Positions 31,589-43,800 are shown, counted from the first letter of the stretch. The stretch is DNA of 64,000 nucleotides from Agrypnia vestita (GCA_016648135.1 JADDOH010014817.1:33740-97739), one strand, 5' to 3'. Notes: generated from the letters alone by a model not told the origin. Translations and numbers: made by a program.

Positions 31589-31825
31589 CCAAATTAATTA
31601 ATCAATTAGAAAGACATACAGAAAAATTAATTAATCAATTAATAAAAATGAGAACTACATATAAGGTCGATATATTCACGGAAACATAGAGGGTTGCTGT
31701 AGCTTAGTGGTCAGAGCACTGGCCCCGGAAAGGAGGTGACCTGGGTTCGAATCCCAGTAGTAGCCTAATATTTTTTCGTGAATTAGATTTTTCTGTATGT
31801 CTTTCTAATTGATTAATTAATTTGG
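31589..31825. mobile_element. 237-bp element with perfect 39-bp inverted repeats around a tRNA-like sequence
   Basis: Left arm 31589-31627 (CCAAATTAATTAATCAATTA, then GAAAGACATACAGAAAAAT) and right arm 31787-31825 are exact reverse complements. Inside, ATTCACGGAA and TTTTCGTGAAT give a second, shorter inverted pair bracketing the tRNA-like segment. Confidence 0.75.
31693..31765 (+). tRNA. tRNA-like sequence (probable pseudogene or tRNA-derived repeat)
   Basis: Seven-base acceptor stem GTTGCTG with TAGTAGC (three G-U pairs), TA at 8-9, D stem GCTT/GAGC with loop AGTGGTCA, T arm CTGGG-TTCGAAT-CCCAG perfect. A box TAGCTTAGTGG and B box GGTTCGAATCC are near consensus. The anticodon stem fails: CTGGC against AGGAG pairs at only two positions, and position 33 is C instead of U. 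The triplet at 34-36 would be CGG. So it keeps pol III promoter boxes but is unlikely to be a working tRNA. Confidence 0.5.
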
Positions 31826-32289
31826 ATTTAATTTTCACAGAACTGTATTTTGAAAAAATTGCATCTTCACAAGAATGCGACCAAACATTGTCACAGGTTG
31901 TGCCTGCGAGAAGCAAATGAAAACAATGGAAGTTAATTAGTGATTAGTTATTTTATTAAATTGAAAAAGTCACCTTAAACGAATTTAATTTATACGCTAT
32001 TCTTTAAATCACGCCATTTCGCAATTTATCACTCGACTATAATCTTTTTATTATCGCTGGGTAAAACTTTATTTATCACTCGTTAAAACCATTTATATTC
32101 TAAGCTGTCATTACCCATCAATGTCTCCTACTTTAGAAGGTTTATGCGGTATTAATGCTCCTTTCACTCCCTTAACCCTTATTATGCGGCTAACAAACAT
32201 GTACGTGATTATACTATACGAGTCAAGTACGTGGTTAAAATATAATTGGTTTGATATGTACATATAAAATCAAGTGAATTATTTATTAA
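31826..32289. other. AT-rich unassigned sequence
   Basis: No feature was recognised. Confidence 0.35.
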
Positions 32290-32690
32290 TATAATTAATA
32301 AAAATGTATTTTGTTTTCACCACTTACGTATTGAAAATATCACCATGTTTCAGAGTCAATGGCTTTTTCGTCAGGATACAATGTATACTAACAAATTAAA
32401 TCGAACATTAAACAAAGAAAAATCGATGTAAAGACAATCGAACTCTAAAAAAAATATACGGGAAATGAATAATAATTAAGTCGTAACATGAAAATACTTT
32501 TAAAAGATAATCATTTGTATAAAAGACCTGGTTATTTATAATATTCAATTTACTAAATTAACACTTTTTATTTATTTCCAAAATATCTAATTTAATAAAC
32601 TGTAATTCTGTATAATTTGTAAACCCTTATTAATATCAAAATAATGATCCATTGCCTGGATGATTCACAAATTATTGTTTTTACAGTACC
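32290..32690 (-). mobile_element. Penelope-like element fragment
   Basis: TTGTTTTCACCACTTACGTA, TCGTCAGGATACAATGTATA, then GACCTGGTTATTTATAATATT and AAACTGTAATTCTGTATAA parallel 50335-50720, where the interior encodes a GIY-YIG-like remnant. Here the coding part is more decayed. Confidence 0.55.
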
Positions 32691-33147
32691 AGAAAATTAA
32701 AAGGATTTTATATACTTAACATAAAAAAATATACAGTAAATAATTAAAAGATAATAATATCAATAAAACATATTTAATGTAAATGAAAAATATAGATGAA
32801 CAATGCAATATATATAAACAATGATAAGTACACCAGCAAACAGTTATAATAAGAAACCTTTAATAATTTAATAACAGAGTAAAATTAAGAAAATTAAATT
32901 AATATACCAGACAGATAAGATATGAAGATAAACTAAACCAAAAAAATAAATATACAAATATACTATAAAAAACAATTTTAAAGGGAAATGAACAATAATT
33001 AGGACATTTTAAAATAAATAAATATATATAATTCATGGGGAACAAAACACAAGTTAAAATTTAGTCAGGCTTTATTATAATTATATAAATTATTATTAAA
33101 ATATAGATTTAGTATATTCTGTGTTTTAATGCAATGAAGTAGACATA
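32691..33147. other. AT-rich unassigned sequence
   Basis: More than usually AT-rich; nothing was recognised. Confidence 0.35.
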
Positions 33148-34035
33148 TATCTGTCCATGGTAATATAGCAAGCGTTTGTGATCCATGTTTAAATTTTATA
33201 AATTTGAAAATATATATGAAGACCCCACGGCAAGAAGTTGTTAACTAACATTCAAGTCATTTCGAGATAATTAGACATTTGCATTACGCCTTTGAAAAAT
33301 ATGTTTTATTGCTAATTCAAGAATAATTTGTTTTGATTTATGTCACGAAAATATCAAATAAGTATTTACAAAGTAAAAAAATACATTTATGCACAAAAAA
33401 TTAAAAATATACTAATTTTTCCTGAAAAAATGTACTCAACAACCATTTTTTCGCCTCTGGAACTCATTTTTAATAGAATAACACCTTTCACACAACCCTT
33501 CAAAATCTATCCATTTTTACCATCCATTATCCAAAATTACAAAATACCTGGCATGTTAATTAATAATACAAAACATGGTAAGTACCATTTAATATTACTG
33601 AAAAATAATATATAAGTACATGTTATAATAGTCTTCAAATAAAAACAAATATATGACAGTACTGCCAGAGTAAAATTTATATTAACCATAAATATTCCAA
33701 TCAAATTAAAAGGCGTGTTACTTCCAGAATGATGGCGTGAACATTAATGGAGATAACACGTTCTTCCCATTAGTAACTGATTTGATTTTTATAAATAAGT
33801 GTACTTAACATGTTCATCCCTATGATTTGAACATGCTCTAATTATTTTTAAGTTCTGAACATATTTCCAATGGAAAGAGCGTACAATATTTAGTTTAGAC
33901 GGCTTATTAACTCATTTTTGACAAAAATGTTAGCTAACAACTTCTTGCCATGGGGTCCTCATATCTATCCATGGTAATATAGTAAGCGTTTGTGATCCAT
34001 GTTTAAATTATATAAATTTGAAAATATACATATTG
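33148..34035. repeat. ~70-bp direct repeats flanking the family E element
   Basis: CCATGGTAATATAGCAAGCG, TTTGTGATCCATGTTTAAAT, AAATTTGAAAATATA occurs at 33148-33218 and again at 33963-34035. The family E element sits exactly between. Confidence 0.8.
33219..33961. mobile_element. Family E TIR element, copy 2 (743 bp, inverted)
   Basis: Ends TGAAGACCCCACGGCAAGAA and TTCTTGCCATGGGGTCCTCA. The interior is the reverse of 14579-15389. The 91-codon frame at 33340-33615 is AT-driven and not conserved between the copies. Confidence 0.75.
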
Positions 34036-34089
34036 TATTCAGCGATAGCTGTTAGTGTTTAGGTAAGGATAGACGGTTAAATACACCTA

Positions 34090-34580
34090 CCGAAGCCACT
34101 CTCTCCTAAGACCACTTCTGGATCGTTTTCTCCGAGTATATTAAGCGCGAGCCGGGCCGCTTAGAGATCGATCTGAAGATGTGAGCGACGGAAACCATTT
34201 CAGTCACTTTGAATGCCGTGGGAAGTAGCCTTGGTAGTCGTCGTACCGGATTGTGCAAGGCAGCGAGGTGATGCGTCCATGAGGCTCGTGCGTGGAATAC
34301 TTTTAAATTTAATATTTCCGATGTGTAACATCTTTCCTCTCGCTTTCCTGCTATCTGTGACAGCGATTTCGTGAAAAAGGACGGAAATGCGTAACAGGAA
34401 ATGAGACGCCGGGGAAGCGCGCGCAATTTCATTTGACCAATGAGCGCGCGCGATGGAAAAAAATTATCGTTTATAAACAAATCAATGTCCAGCAAGCGCC
34501 ATCGCAGCGAAGAGGCACACTTCCAACGTTCAACGCTTCTGATTTTGTATACATGTTGCGCGTTTGGTGTCAAGCGTGTG
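34090..34580 (-). other. GC-rich patch with a 155-codon minus-strand frame
   Basis: Minus frame 34106-34573 is open for 155 codons and rich in Arg, Leu and Ser (RALPRRLISCYAFPSFF; HHLAALHNPVRRLPRLLPTA). No domain, signal peptide or splice context is visible. GC-rich DNA lacks stop codons by chance, so the frame alone proves little. The segment GGCGTCTC...GCGCGCGC is not recognised as a repeat. Confidence 0.25.
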
Positions 34581-35410
34581 GATTTTGTAACTTTAATATA
34601 TTTTGGCTTATATCTTCGAAATTATCTAGGAAATATTTTTTTTTACATTAATGTAAACAATATACTACACAACTACCCTTAATGATTTACATTCTCAAAT
34701 TATATGTAATTTATGTGATTATTTTTAACATAAAATATATAAGGCGGCATACTACCGCCATCTATGAAAATAAATAAAAACATATAATTGACCAAACACA
34801 TTTCTAAATAAAAATGCGTATGTAGATATACAGCACCTACCTAGCCCGGAAAAAATTCAATAATAAATAAATGCACATACATTATCTTTATTTGTATTTA
34901 CTAGTTGATAAATATATAGGTATTAGCTTTTTTAAATTTTGATGTTAATTTCTGTTGCAGCTCAAGTGATATTTTAAATAGTGAGATGTCAAATGTTACA
35001 ACATCATATGCGACTACTGTAAGGCTCGCTCGTTTTTTTTTTAGTATGGTCAAATTTCATGGAAAAGTTTCATGACGTTGACAACACAACATTTAACCTA
35101 AGGGAATTAAAAAAAGATCAAAACTAATAAAGATGTGAAAAAAAAGTTTTAATCCGTCAATTAGTAACTGGGAAATGATTATTTAAGTTTACGTATTTTA
35201 ACGGCAGAGGCCTCGCCTCGCCTGTGACGTCATCTGACCTAGTCAAGATCCTTGCACTACTAGGTACTAGGCGAACAATTATTTTTGAAGCGCTACTTCA
35301 GAGTCCCATAACTTTTTCATTTGTAGAGATATATATATATTTTTTTCACATTTTTGTTTTATTCCATTATAATTATTTTTATAATTAATGTTTAAAAAAA
35401 AGAAAACTGC
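34581..35410. other. Unassigned sequence
   Basis: AT-rich, with GCGGCATACTACCGCCATCT at 34745. Nothing assignable. Confidence 0.3.
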
Positions 35411-35758
35411 TTCATTACTGGATTTTGTCCCCTGAGAGGGTCATCATTAATGAAGAAAAATGACCTTTGGAAAATGTTGTCTTTGGTGAGAATCTGTATG
35501 GGAAGCTATCTATATGGGAAACTATACCATATACATACGGGGCTTGCGACCTGTCGTGGGTCTGCCTTAATGTAATGTTCACCAATTTTATAATTAATTT
35601 TACACAATGTTACTGTCAACCACACATCTATCAAATGTTGTAAAGTTGTTTTATAAATGTTTTTTATGTATCTTATTTACTTTTAATACAACTACGCTAT
35701 TGCCATCTATGAAATAGTGTATTGATCTCGCCGCTGGTAAATGAAACTTCTAATAATA
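35411..35758 (+). repeat. Family A repeat, diverged copy
   Basis: ACTGGATTTTGTCCCCTGAG at the left flank, CTTGCGACCTGTCGTGGGTC in the middle, and CGCTGGTAAATGAAACTTCT at the right end match the family A layout. Confidence 0.5.
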
Positions 35759-36029
35759 TGTTTAATATGTGAGTCAATCTAACAATTTTGTGCTCAGATG
35801 AAATAAATATTTTTTTGTGTTATGATTGATTTAAACCGTAATATATCCATACTTAACCGTGCAATACAAAATTTATATTTAAGTTCATCTATTTGTAGAA
35901 ATCACTAGTGGAAAACCATGTATGTAAAGCGAATCCTAGTAAAAAATAATATTATATTCGATTTAATTATATTATTAGTTTTAATAATCTGGTAGTTGGT
36001 GGTTCGAGCCCCGTTTCAGGAGTCCAGCA

Positions 36030-36336
36030 AGATAGACCTGGCTTAAGTGATGATTTTACATGCGACGCGACAATGCGACATTCACCAATTCCACCGTAAG
36101 AATATCCATACATCAAATTAATGAAAATTGTATGTAGGTATGTTCCAAATCTAAAACCTTTAAATATTTGGGACTATCATACAGATAACTATAGTCTTTT
36201 CTATGACATAGTTTGTATACATAGATTTCGTAGCTCATGATACCTCTTTATTTTTAAGGTCATACATGCTGGGCCTTTAAAGACTTTCATACACGTTTCT
36301 CATATAAATAGCTTCGTCTCTGTGAGACTTCCATAT
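36030..36336. repeat. Two family A pieces in inverted arrangement
   Basis: 36030-36160 reads in + orientation (CTGGCTTAAGTGATGATTTT, ATTCACCAATTCCACCGTAA); 36230-36336 reads in - orientation and ends GCTTCGTCTCTGTGAGACTT. Confidence 0.5.
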
Positions 36337-36960
36337 TATAATTTATCTTAATTAATAATTATCCCTCTGCGAACAAATCTAGTAATTCTGTTCTCAGAAT
36401 ATACATATAAAAATATTTTTAAAAGTACAATTGTATTTATCTCATTAATTAAATAAAAATTGATTAGAAGGAAGGCAATGTTGGATGGAACCTTATACAG
36501 ATATGTTAAAATTTTACAACATGTATGCAAGCTGTAATATTTATTTTTGAAGAAAGCAACTTATTCTATCTTCAATCAATAATTTAGCAACAGAACATAA
36601 GTCTAATTTTATTTTGTTTGGAGATAATACTGATACATTCTTCTGTTACGGGTGGGACAAAAAAAAGACATTAATTTAGTTATAAGAAATGTTTGTAAAA
36701 AACATTCCGTATATATTATGTTACGTTGCTCAATTATTGACTGAAGATAGAATAACTGTATATTACAAATTGCATACATGTTGTAAAATTTTAACATATT
36801 TACTAGAAAAATGTCCCACCCGCGACGATGGAATGCCTCTTATAATGAATACAATAAACGAGTTATATCACTATAAAGATAATTTCTCATTCTTGATACT
36901 CAACAATTATAGTAAAAAGAATACATTTATTTATAATTTAATAATTTAATAAAGAATGCA
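36337..36960. repeat. Inverted pair of a repeat encoding similar peptides
   Basis: Left copy 36348-36595 and right copy 36718-36949 are inverted. Each has an open frame with the same text: MHTCCKILTYL (minus, 36348-36530) and LHTCCKILTYLLEKCP (plus, inside 36689-36949), each followed by a I.(E/N)..INE-like stretch. The peptide is unknown to me. The left copy runs directly into the family A flank, suggesting that the family A ends belong to a longer element that once coded. Confidence 0.45.
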
Positions 36961-37044
36961 TTTTTCTTACCCAAATCCTCAAAAATAGCCATTTCCTAAC
37001 GACGACACGAGTTGGTATTATTACTGCTTAGAGATTTCTTCTGA

Positions 37045-37602
37045 CACGATGTTCTAAGCGTAAACATTACCAATCTGCGCTCTTGTAATTCCTTCACAAA
37101 TATTCAAACGGTCAAACTCCTTTACTGTTCTCTTGTTAGAAGTCAAATCGAATACAACTCATCTATCTGGTGTCCCTATTACAATGCTCATCTTCATACA
37201 ATAGAAAGAATTCAACATAAATTTTTACGCTACATAAATTTCCGTCTCCATATCCCAATAGAAAATCTTAACTATACAAACTTATTATATTTTACCGGTT
37301 TATTGCCACTATCGGACAGGGGAGTTTTATCCGATCTGATTTTATTATATAAAATTGTAAACTCGCATTACCACAGCCCTGAAATTTTGTCCTTAATAAT
37401 GTTCCATGTACCCAGTCGAACTACTCGAGTGCCGACGCCTTTTTACTGTGACAATACTAGAACAAATGCTCACTACAACTCGCTAGTACCTAGAATACAC
37501 AGGTTAGGTAACAATTATACAAACATAGCGGACGTGTTTGGTTCTGGCCTGTCGCAGTATAGGGGCGCGATACTGAGAGCGCTTCATTCCGCCATAATGT
37601 AA
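37045..37602 (+). pseudogene. Non-LTR retrotransposon ORF2 C-terminal fragment
   Basis: Open from 37045 after a TGA: SCNSFTNIQTVKLLYCSLVR, then SQIEYNSSIWCPYYNAHLHT, IERIQHKFLRYINFRLHIPI, DLILLYKIVNSHYHSPEIL and MFHVPSRTTRVPTPF; stop at 37600. VRS..EY.S..W.P.Y..H...IER.Q..FLRY is the classic jockey/CR1-like thumb/C-terminal signature. About 185 codons remain. The catalytic FADD-type motif is absent, so it is a 5'-truncated copy. Confidence 0.85.
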
Positions 37603-37750
37603 ATTATATACACTTTCTTTTTTTTGTTTTTCTCTCTGTTTATATTATTTTTGCAAATAACTGTTATATACCTACATATGTAAAAGCCTATTTAGGCGTA
37701 AATGAATGAATAAATAAATAAATAAATAAATAAATAGATAAATAAATTTC
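37603..37750 (+). repeat. LINE 3' UTR and (ATAAA/AATA)n tail
   Basis: Short 3' region with TGTAAAAGCCTATTTAGGCG (an inverted GCCTA/TAGGC), then a tail of repeated AATA units from about 37700 to 37746. Confidence 0.7.
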
Positions 37751-38600
37751 AACCGGTGGCCGGTCAATGCGAGCAAGAAGAAAAAATAGGTGAGCGTGTT
37801 AATGTGTGCATGGATCTATATCGTGACAGAATCGTACAGTTCTCTCTGCATTTCTGCATACCCATTCTCGGAGTCAGCGTGATGGTATGTGTGTATTCAA
37901 ATATACTGCCTACTTTACGACATTTTTAATCAAATATATTTTTACGTATTCGGATCGGTTGCATTAATGGTTTAATTCTTTGCGCAGATTCATATTACTA
38001 GATCATGTGGTATTTTTAATAAGTTTTGACTGAAAACTGCGTTAGTGAAAAATTGATTAAAAAAATAGATTTTAATGTATTGCATAATATACCCCTATTG
38101 TGTACTTTTTCTGTTTTATAAAATAATAAAACGATTTAAATTTTGTTGATAAATATAGTTTTCTTATTTCGTATAGTCAACTTACTGCTATCACACTAGC
38201 AAACGCATAACCTATACATTTCTTAACAACATATAATCTGATTTATTGTATCAAAATCTTGTCTTGGCGGTAATTTTCAAAGTTAACCTTTGTTACAAAC
38301 GTATCAAATTTCCGTAGTAGTTTGAAAGATAACAAGAAAACAACTCAAAATATTCTGAATGAAAAATACTGCTCTAAAAAGGAGTTTAAAAAAAATTAAA
38401 TGATATTTCAAACGTAGTGTAATGCTAATAATTCGGAAGAATCTCATTACACATATAAAGGATATTGATAAAAAAAATCCAAATCATAAAAATAGATATC
38501 TCACTAGTGACATCTGTGATCATTTAAAGGGAATGAAATAACTTTGGATGCTGGTCGTGCTAAAGGATTATTACAACACATATGCGGAACATGTTGTAAA
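37751..38600. other. AT-rich unassigned sequence
   Basis: No gene or RNA was recognised. Confidence 0.35.
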
Positions 38601-38604
38601 ATTT

Positions 38605-38800
38605 AAATATATACGACTTCCAAAAAAAAATTGATAGACATGGTACTTAATCTATCATGGGTGGAAATGGTGAATGTTACATTGTGAAAAGTGATCACTT
38701 AGGCCAGCGGTACGATAAATCGTAAGCTCTATGAAAACCCAAAGACTTTCATACCTACTTTCTAATAAAAATATAATTTCGTCTCTATGAGACATCTGTA
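38605..38800 (-). repeat. Family A repeat, minus orientation
   Basis: GGTGGAAATGGTGAATGTTA, AAAAGTGATCACTTAGGCCA and the end CGTCTCTATGAGACATCTGT. The flank with CAAAAATCCAGTACTGTGTT follows. Confidence 0.6.
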
Positions 38801-40140
38801 ATGCATATTGATTAATGATGTCCCTGTGACAAAAATCCAGTACTGTGTTCTGAAAAATTTGGACATACTCAAAATATTCTGAAGAAAACAGTGTTTTAGT
38901 AGAAGCACCTGTGCAATATTATTAAAACAAAAGCTGAATTTTTATCAAATGAACGAGTTATATTATATTGTATAACGTGCAAAAATCAGTAATGCATAAA
39001 TTGTATAGTGACATATTTGTAGAAAATTCACCTCACGTGTAATAAATCATATTCTAATAAAGAAATGGATATATTAAAATTCATAATTTTATGCTTTATA
39101 TCACAAATTAATTTAAATATCAGATGATATTTTAACGTATGTACATTTTTTCCTACGTTACGTTGTACGTAGGGAAAAATGTGACATCTAATGTAATAGT
39201 TAAATTAACTTCAAATATAACGTATTCCTATAGGACGCCGGTTTTTAAACATGTTCTCTATTAAAATATTAGCCTGCATCGCATCGTGTGTTTCTATCTA
39301 TTAGCTTTAAAAACCATGCACGAATCATAAATTATTTACGATATTATACATATATATAATTTGGGTATTCACTCCATACATAATTTGGCCCAGAAATAAA
39401 CATAATTTGAGTATTCAGCCAGCCGATTTACCGTAAAATAATTCTGTAAAACATGCTTGTTAATTACTCCAATATTATTTCCATGAATCAGATTACAAGT
39501 GACATTGGAAGATGTGTGTACGTTGTTTTACTGTGCTAATGAGTTTTATATTTATTTAAAAAGCAACTACCGCACCAAAAGCTTAAATCTGGTAAAAACA
39601 ATTTTGGATTTAATTTCCTTTAGAACATAATCAAACAAAATCTTCTTTACGTAAAAAATCCCTCCCGGCACTGGCCGCAAGAACAAGGCAGATATGACAC
39701 GTTAGATGAACGCACTGTAGATATAAGTGTATTTGAAATTTTTCATCTGCATCCAATATTAGCGATGTAAATATAATGAACGATTTTTAATTTTTAGATG
39801 GAAAACTTCGGGAATTATAGTGTCCACAAACTCGTTTTGTATACATGGATTCAGTTAATGTCTCTTGGAAATTTCTAGAATTTATGTCCTGTATTACTTT
39901 TTTTGCAGTTCCTTAGAGTCTAAGATACCCTGAGTACTGTATATGCGGTTAGACCATCTATTCTACTACTACTCAGCGCTAATCGATGTGACATTTTCAT
40001 TAATTACTTCATACAAGAATTGTCGTTAGACTATAGAATAGATAGTATTTCTACAGCAATCTTCCTTCTATACTGTTTGGGACAGTAGCCTTTTGTAAAG
40101 TAACTTAAATAGAATAATCGTTACGACAGGCGAGTAGGCC
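38801..40140. other. Upstream intergenic region of the Asp-rich gene
   Basis: AT-rich. Contains a near-palindrome TTTTTTCCTACGTTACGTTG / TACGTAGGGAAAAATG around 39150-39180. No coding region was seen. It may hold distal regulatory elements, but none can be identified. Confidence 0.35.
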
Positions 40141-40189
40141 TCACTTTAGTTTCCCAGGTTTTTCTTCTTTCTCCTGGTCACCGCGCCGA

Positions 40190-40310
40190 CGCTCTTCTCG
40201 AGAGAGGGAGGAAAGGAAAGAGCCTCCGTCCTCCTCCCTCCCCCTCCTCCGGGCCACGTGACCCGAGTGACGTAATGGTATATAAGGTGCCGCACGAGGT
40301 TCCAGGCGGC
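40190..40310 (+). promoter_or_regulatory. Core promoter of the Asp-rich gene
   Basis: TATATAAGG at 40279-40287 puts transcription start at about 40310. Immediately upstream: TGACGTAA (40268-40275, CREB/ATF-like), seven bases further CACGTG (40255-40260, bHLH/bZIP E-box), a pyrimidine-rich CTCCTC stretch (40226-40250) and a GAGA-type CTCGAGAGAG (40197-40206). G+C is much higher than the flanks. Spacing of TATA to the donor of a short first exon supports a real promoter. Factor identities are inferred from motifs only. Confidence 0.7.
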
Positions 40311-40453
40311 TGTTAGGAACGAGAGTGTGGCCAGGCTTGATAGCTGCGGCTGTGACAGTTACCTCAGTGCTTCTGCTCGCCGTGGGGAGTTAGCTTGTGG
40401 AAAAGTGTTCAGTGTTCAAGAATATTGTTGTTTATTTCGGATAAGACAGCTAG
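40310..40453 (+). other. Non-coding exon 1 (5' UTR) of the Asp-rich gene
   Basis: No ATG occurs between the predicted start and the donor, so the leader has no upstream start codon. The exon ends AGACAGCTAG followed by a strong donor GTGAGT (40454-40459). It joins the acceptor TTGTTCTTGCAG ending at 45676, nine bases before the start codon. The exact transcription start is inferred from the TATA position. Confidence 0.65.
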
Positions 40454-40784
40454 GTGAGTCTACTTTGTATGAGATTGTGTTCATGGCATGAATCAACGTG
40501 TCGAATCAATGGTCGTCGAGTATTTGTGCCGCGGGAAATCGCGTGTAAATAATTCGGGTGAAACTCGCATTGAAATCAAAACAGCCCTCGATTCAACATT
40601 CTATTTGTGACAATTTTTTTTATTAATATAACATTTAAGTGTTTAAATAAAAAATTTAAGTAAACAATTGTTCTACGACAAGTGTTTTTCACTAAAGTTG
40701 CAGTAAACATATCATTTACCGACTCATATTAACCTAAACATTAATTGAGATGTATTTTTATTTGCTACCTAATTATTTAGTATA

Positions 40785-40890
40785 CAATTGTATCCCGACG
40801 AAGGGGCCATGGGCCCTGAATGTCGATATTTTCAATGCAAAAGTGGTGAAAACTAAGTTTATTTTATTAATTATTTGTATTAAATCAAAA
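40785..40890 (+). repeat. Penelope-type terminal fragment in intron 1
   Basis: CCCGACGAAGGGGCCATGGG, then CAAAAGTGGTGAAAACTAAG matches the inverted terminal repeat of the element at 50323-50883. Confidence 0.55.
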
Positions 40891-43800
40891 CTATTAAGAT
40901 GTGCTGTTACGATTTGAATCCGACCGCGTATATTTAATCGGCGCGCTCCTTAGATAGCGATACAAGAACCTCGCAAGGAGATTTCGGTCAATGACACGAT
41001 AATAAACCTGACCCACGAATCATGAAGAGACGGTGCGTTGACTCAGATCGGATAAGGACGAGGAAGACAATGACGCCGAGAGTTGAACCAACTGTGCGGC
41101 CAAGTATTATGCAAATTAAAAGAGAGCAGGCACTGCGATATGATGAAGGTTTTGCATCGCAAACCGTTACCCAGTACGTGTGTAGACGTATGTACATGCA
41201 GCACTCGATGGAGGCTCTTTGTTGCGAAAAAGGCTGGTTATTGTGCCCGTTCTAGATCAATTTTTATGATATCAACGTTGAACAGCGTTTAGTGAACTAG
41301 CGCAATGATTTTCTGCCGGTGGAATTTTAAAATTCACGCAGATGAAAGCGTTCTATCGTGACACAACATTGTGACGTGAATTTTTTTTGATGGCGATTCT
41401 CCGTACGTTAGAACTGGCACATTTAAAATAGCGCATTAGAAAATTTCGGAGAATCAGTTGATACACCCACGTCTATTTTCAAGTAATATTATTTTTTTAT
41501 GTATTGTTTTCACAACAATGTTCATAAAAAATTAATTGCCACTTAAAAATATTAAAAAAACAGCACAGAACTAATTGTAGGTCATGATAAGAAAATATCT
41601 GTAAGAAAAAACATTATTCTGTGCATGTGTCTGAGACAATTGACAGTTTTTTTTTTTCATATTATATTTACATTAATTATTCGGTGCTGATTTTTTTTGC
41701 TTCCTGTCTGTCCGATGCAAATTCTTATAAGAAATGTTGAATTGCCATCAACTTGATTAAATTTTAGGCTGAATGATAGGAAATTATGTCATTTTCGATA
41801 AGAATATATAATAATTTCCTCTTTACCAATTTCTGAAATAAAATTAACAGTGCATTTTTGGATCAGAAAGCGTCTCAACAACAAATAACCTTATGTATCA
41901 TTAATTAAGTAATTAAGTTATAGTTATTATTATTAGTAATTAAGTAATTATTACTATTAAGATGACATATTATCATTAGAGTAAATATAAAAAACACGTT
42001 TTTCACACTTAAAAATAAGATTTTTGATTAGAATTTACTACATTCCACAATTAAAGGAATTAGCTTCAAATTTTTTATTATGATTTAATAATAACTTATT
42101 ATAAATAAGTTTTAATTTAACTGAATTTTCCTTTTAACTTTTAACGAATATTTTAGAATAAAATAAATATACCTGTAAATTACTAATGATGTTTCACGTT
42201 GAGCTAAGAGTAAACGTATGTATCAGACACGCACGACTGCATTTTGACTTTCTTCTCATTATTTTCGGTAATGTTCTTATTGATGTGAAAAAATATAAAT
42301 AATCATGTACCGAAATAACGCATATGAATTTTTATCACGATTCATTTAAAAATGCAGCTGTCACAAACTTTCTCCCCTTTCATGTCTTTGACAAAATGCA
42401 GGTACTTTATTCATGAAAACAGTTTCACTCATAATTGCTTACCCTACTTACCATTCATTTGGGACAAACGGCATCTCATGTATGCGCAGAAATATTTTAT
42501 GCATACCTACTTATTATAAACAATTTTGAAGTTGATTTTTGAAAGCAAATTTAAATAACAAGTCTTCGCTATTTTGAATCCATACTCCGTTTTACAAATA
42601 AGTGGTTGATATTTTAATATTTTATTAAATCCATTGAACGCCAACAAAACTTGACAGGCACACCCCTCTTCATCAGGATATAGCCAAATATAATTATATT
42701 ACATGATTTTTTGTTAAAAAACACGCATATATTTTAATGTAAGTAGTGAAAAGTAAAAATAAATTTTCGTCAATTTTTTTTTGTTTCATTCTCCAAATAA
42801 AAGGTTTGAGCTTACGATATTGATATAGATTACAGAATGTCGATGGAAGGAAAGCGCCCACGCTTTTATTTAGAGAGTGAGGCAAATATATACTTTATAG
42901 TGTTTTTAGTACTTTCAAATAATTACCGTGTTTTTTAAATACTTTTTTATATACTACATTTTTTTTAGTTTTAGACTTTATTATTATTACTCAGCGTACA
43001 AAATAACTTCGGTAGGAATCTTTTGGTTAGGTCATTAACTAATTTCACATGTAAAACTTTGATTAATTGATTAATTGGTGAATTTGATTTTCGTACTGTC
43101 ATCGAGAATACGTCTATGTGCAAAATTTCAGCCCGATTCTGTAATGGGAAGCGGGCGAAATTATAAGATTCCGTCCAGACAGTAAAATATATAAGGCTAA
43201 TATGAGCATGGTAAAAATAATAATTGACTGTCGAAGACTATCGTTATGGGAAATTTATAATAACAGTTAATGAACTATTTGGAACTTTATTCTATCCAGG
43301 TGTGATCATTCGCTGTAATTTGAGGTCTACACAGGTGTTGTGAAAATCATCATGAATTTAATTTATTGTATTTCCAAGTTGATTGATTTAATCTTATGTT
43401 TAGCTGATAAATGAAGTTTTAAATATATTGGTTTGAAAATATATTGCGGATCCTGAAACAAATCAAGTCTATTGAGGCACTTCCATACCTATTTACGTTA
43501 CTCGTATATATTAAAAAAGTTAAAAATGTTTGAACATTATTATTTAAATTTATAATTAGCGTTGTATTTGTGTTACAACTAATGTGTAATGAATCGCATA
43601 AAACACAAATTAATTTCTCGAATACTTTGCCTTTGGAAAGTAGTTCTTTGAGTCGCGAGAATGTGTCGAGCGAATGTTATAAAGCAGTTTACAGTGATTT
43701 CTAAACTTGATTTTAATTTATTTTCATTTAATGACTTGAGATCAAGTTCACGATTACCTGAGGTCAAGGTCTGCCCGGTTTAAGGCGTGTCCAAGAAAGC

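Noticed and set aside
31693..31765. A functional tRNA-Pro(CGG)
   Set aside because: Three of five anticodon-stem pairs fail and position 33 is not U; kept only as tRNA-like.
34106..34573. 155-residue minus-strand protein
   Set aside because: No motif, no splice context and GC-rich DNA that lacks stops by chance; left as unassigned patch.
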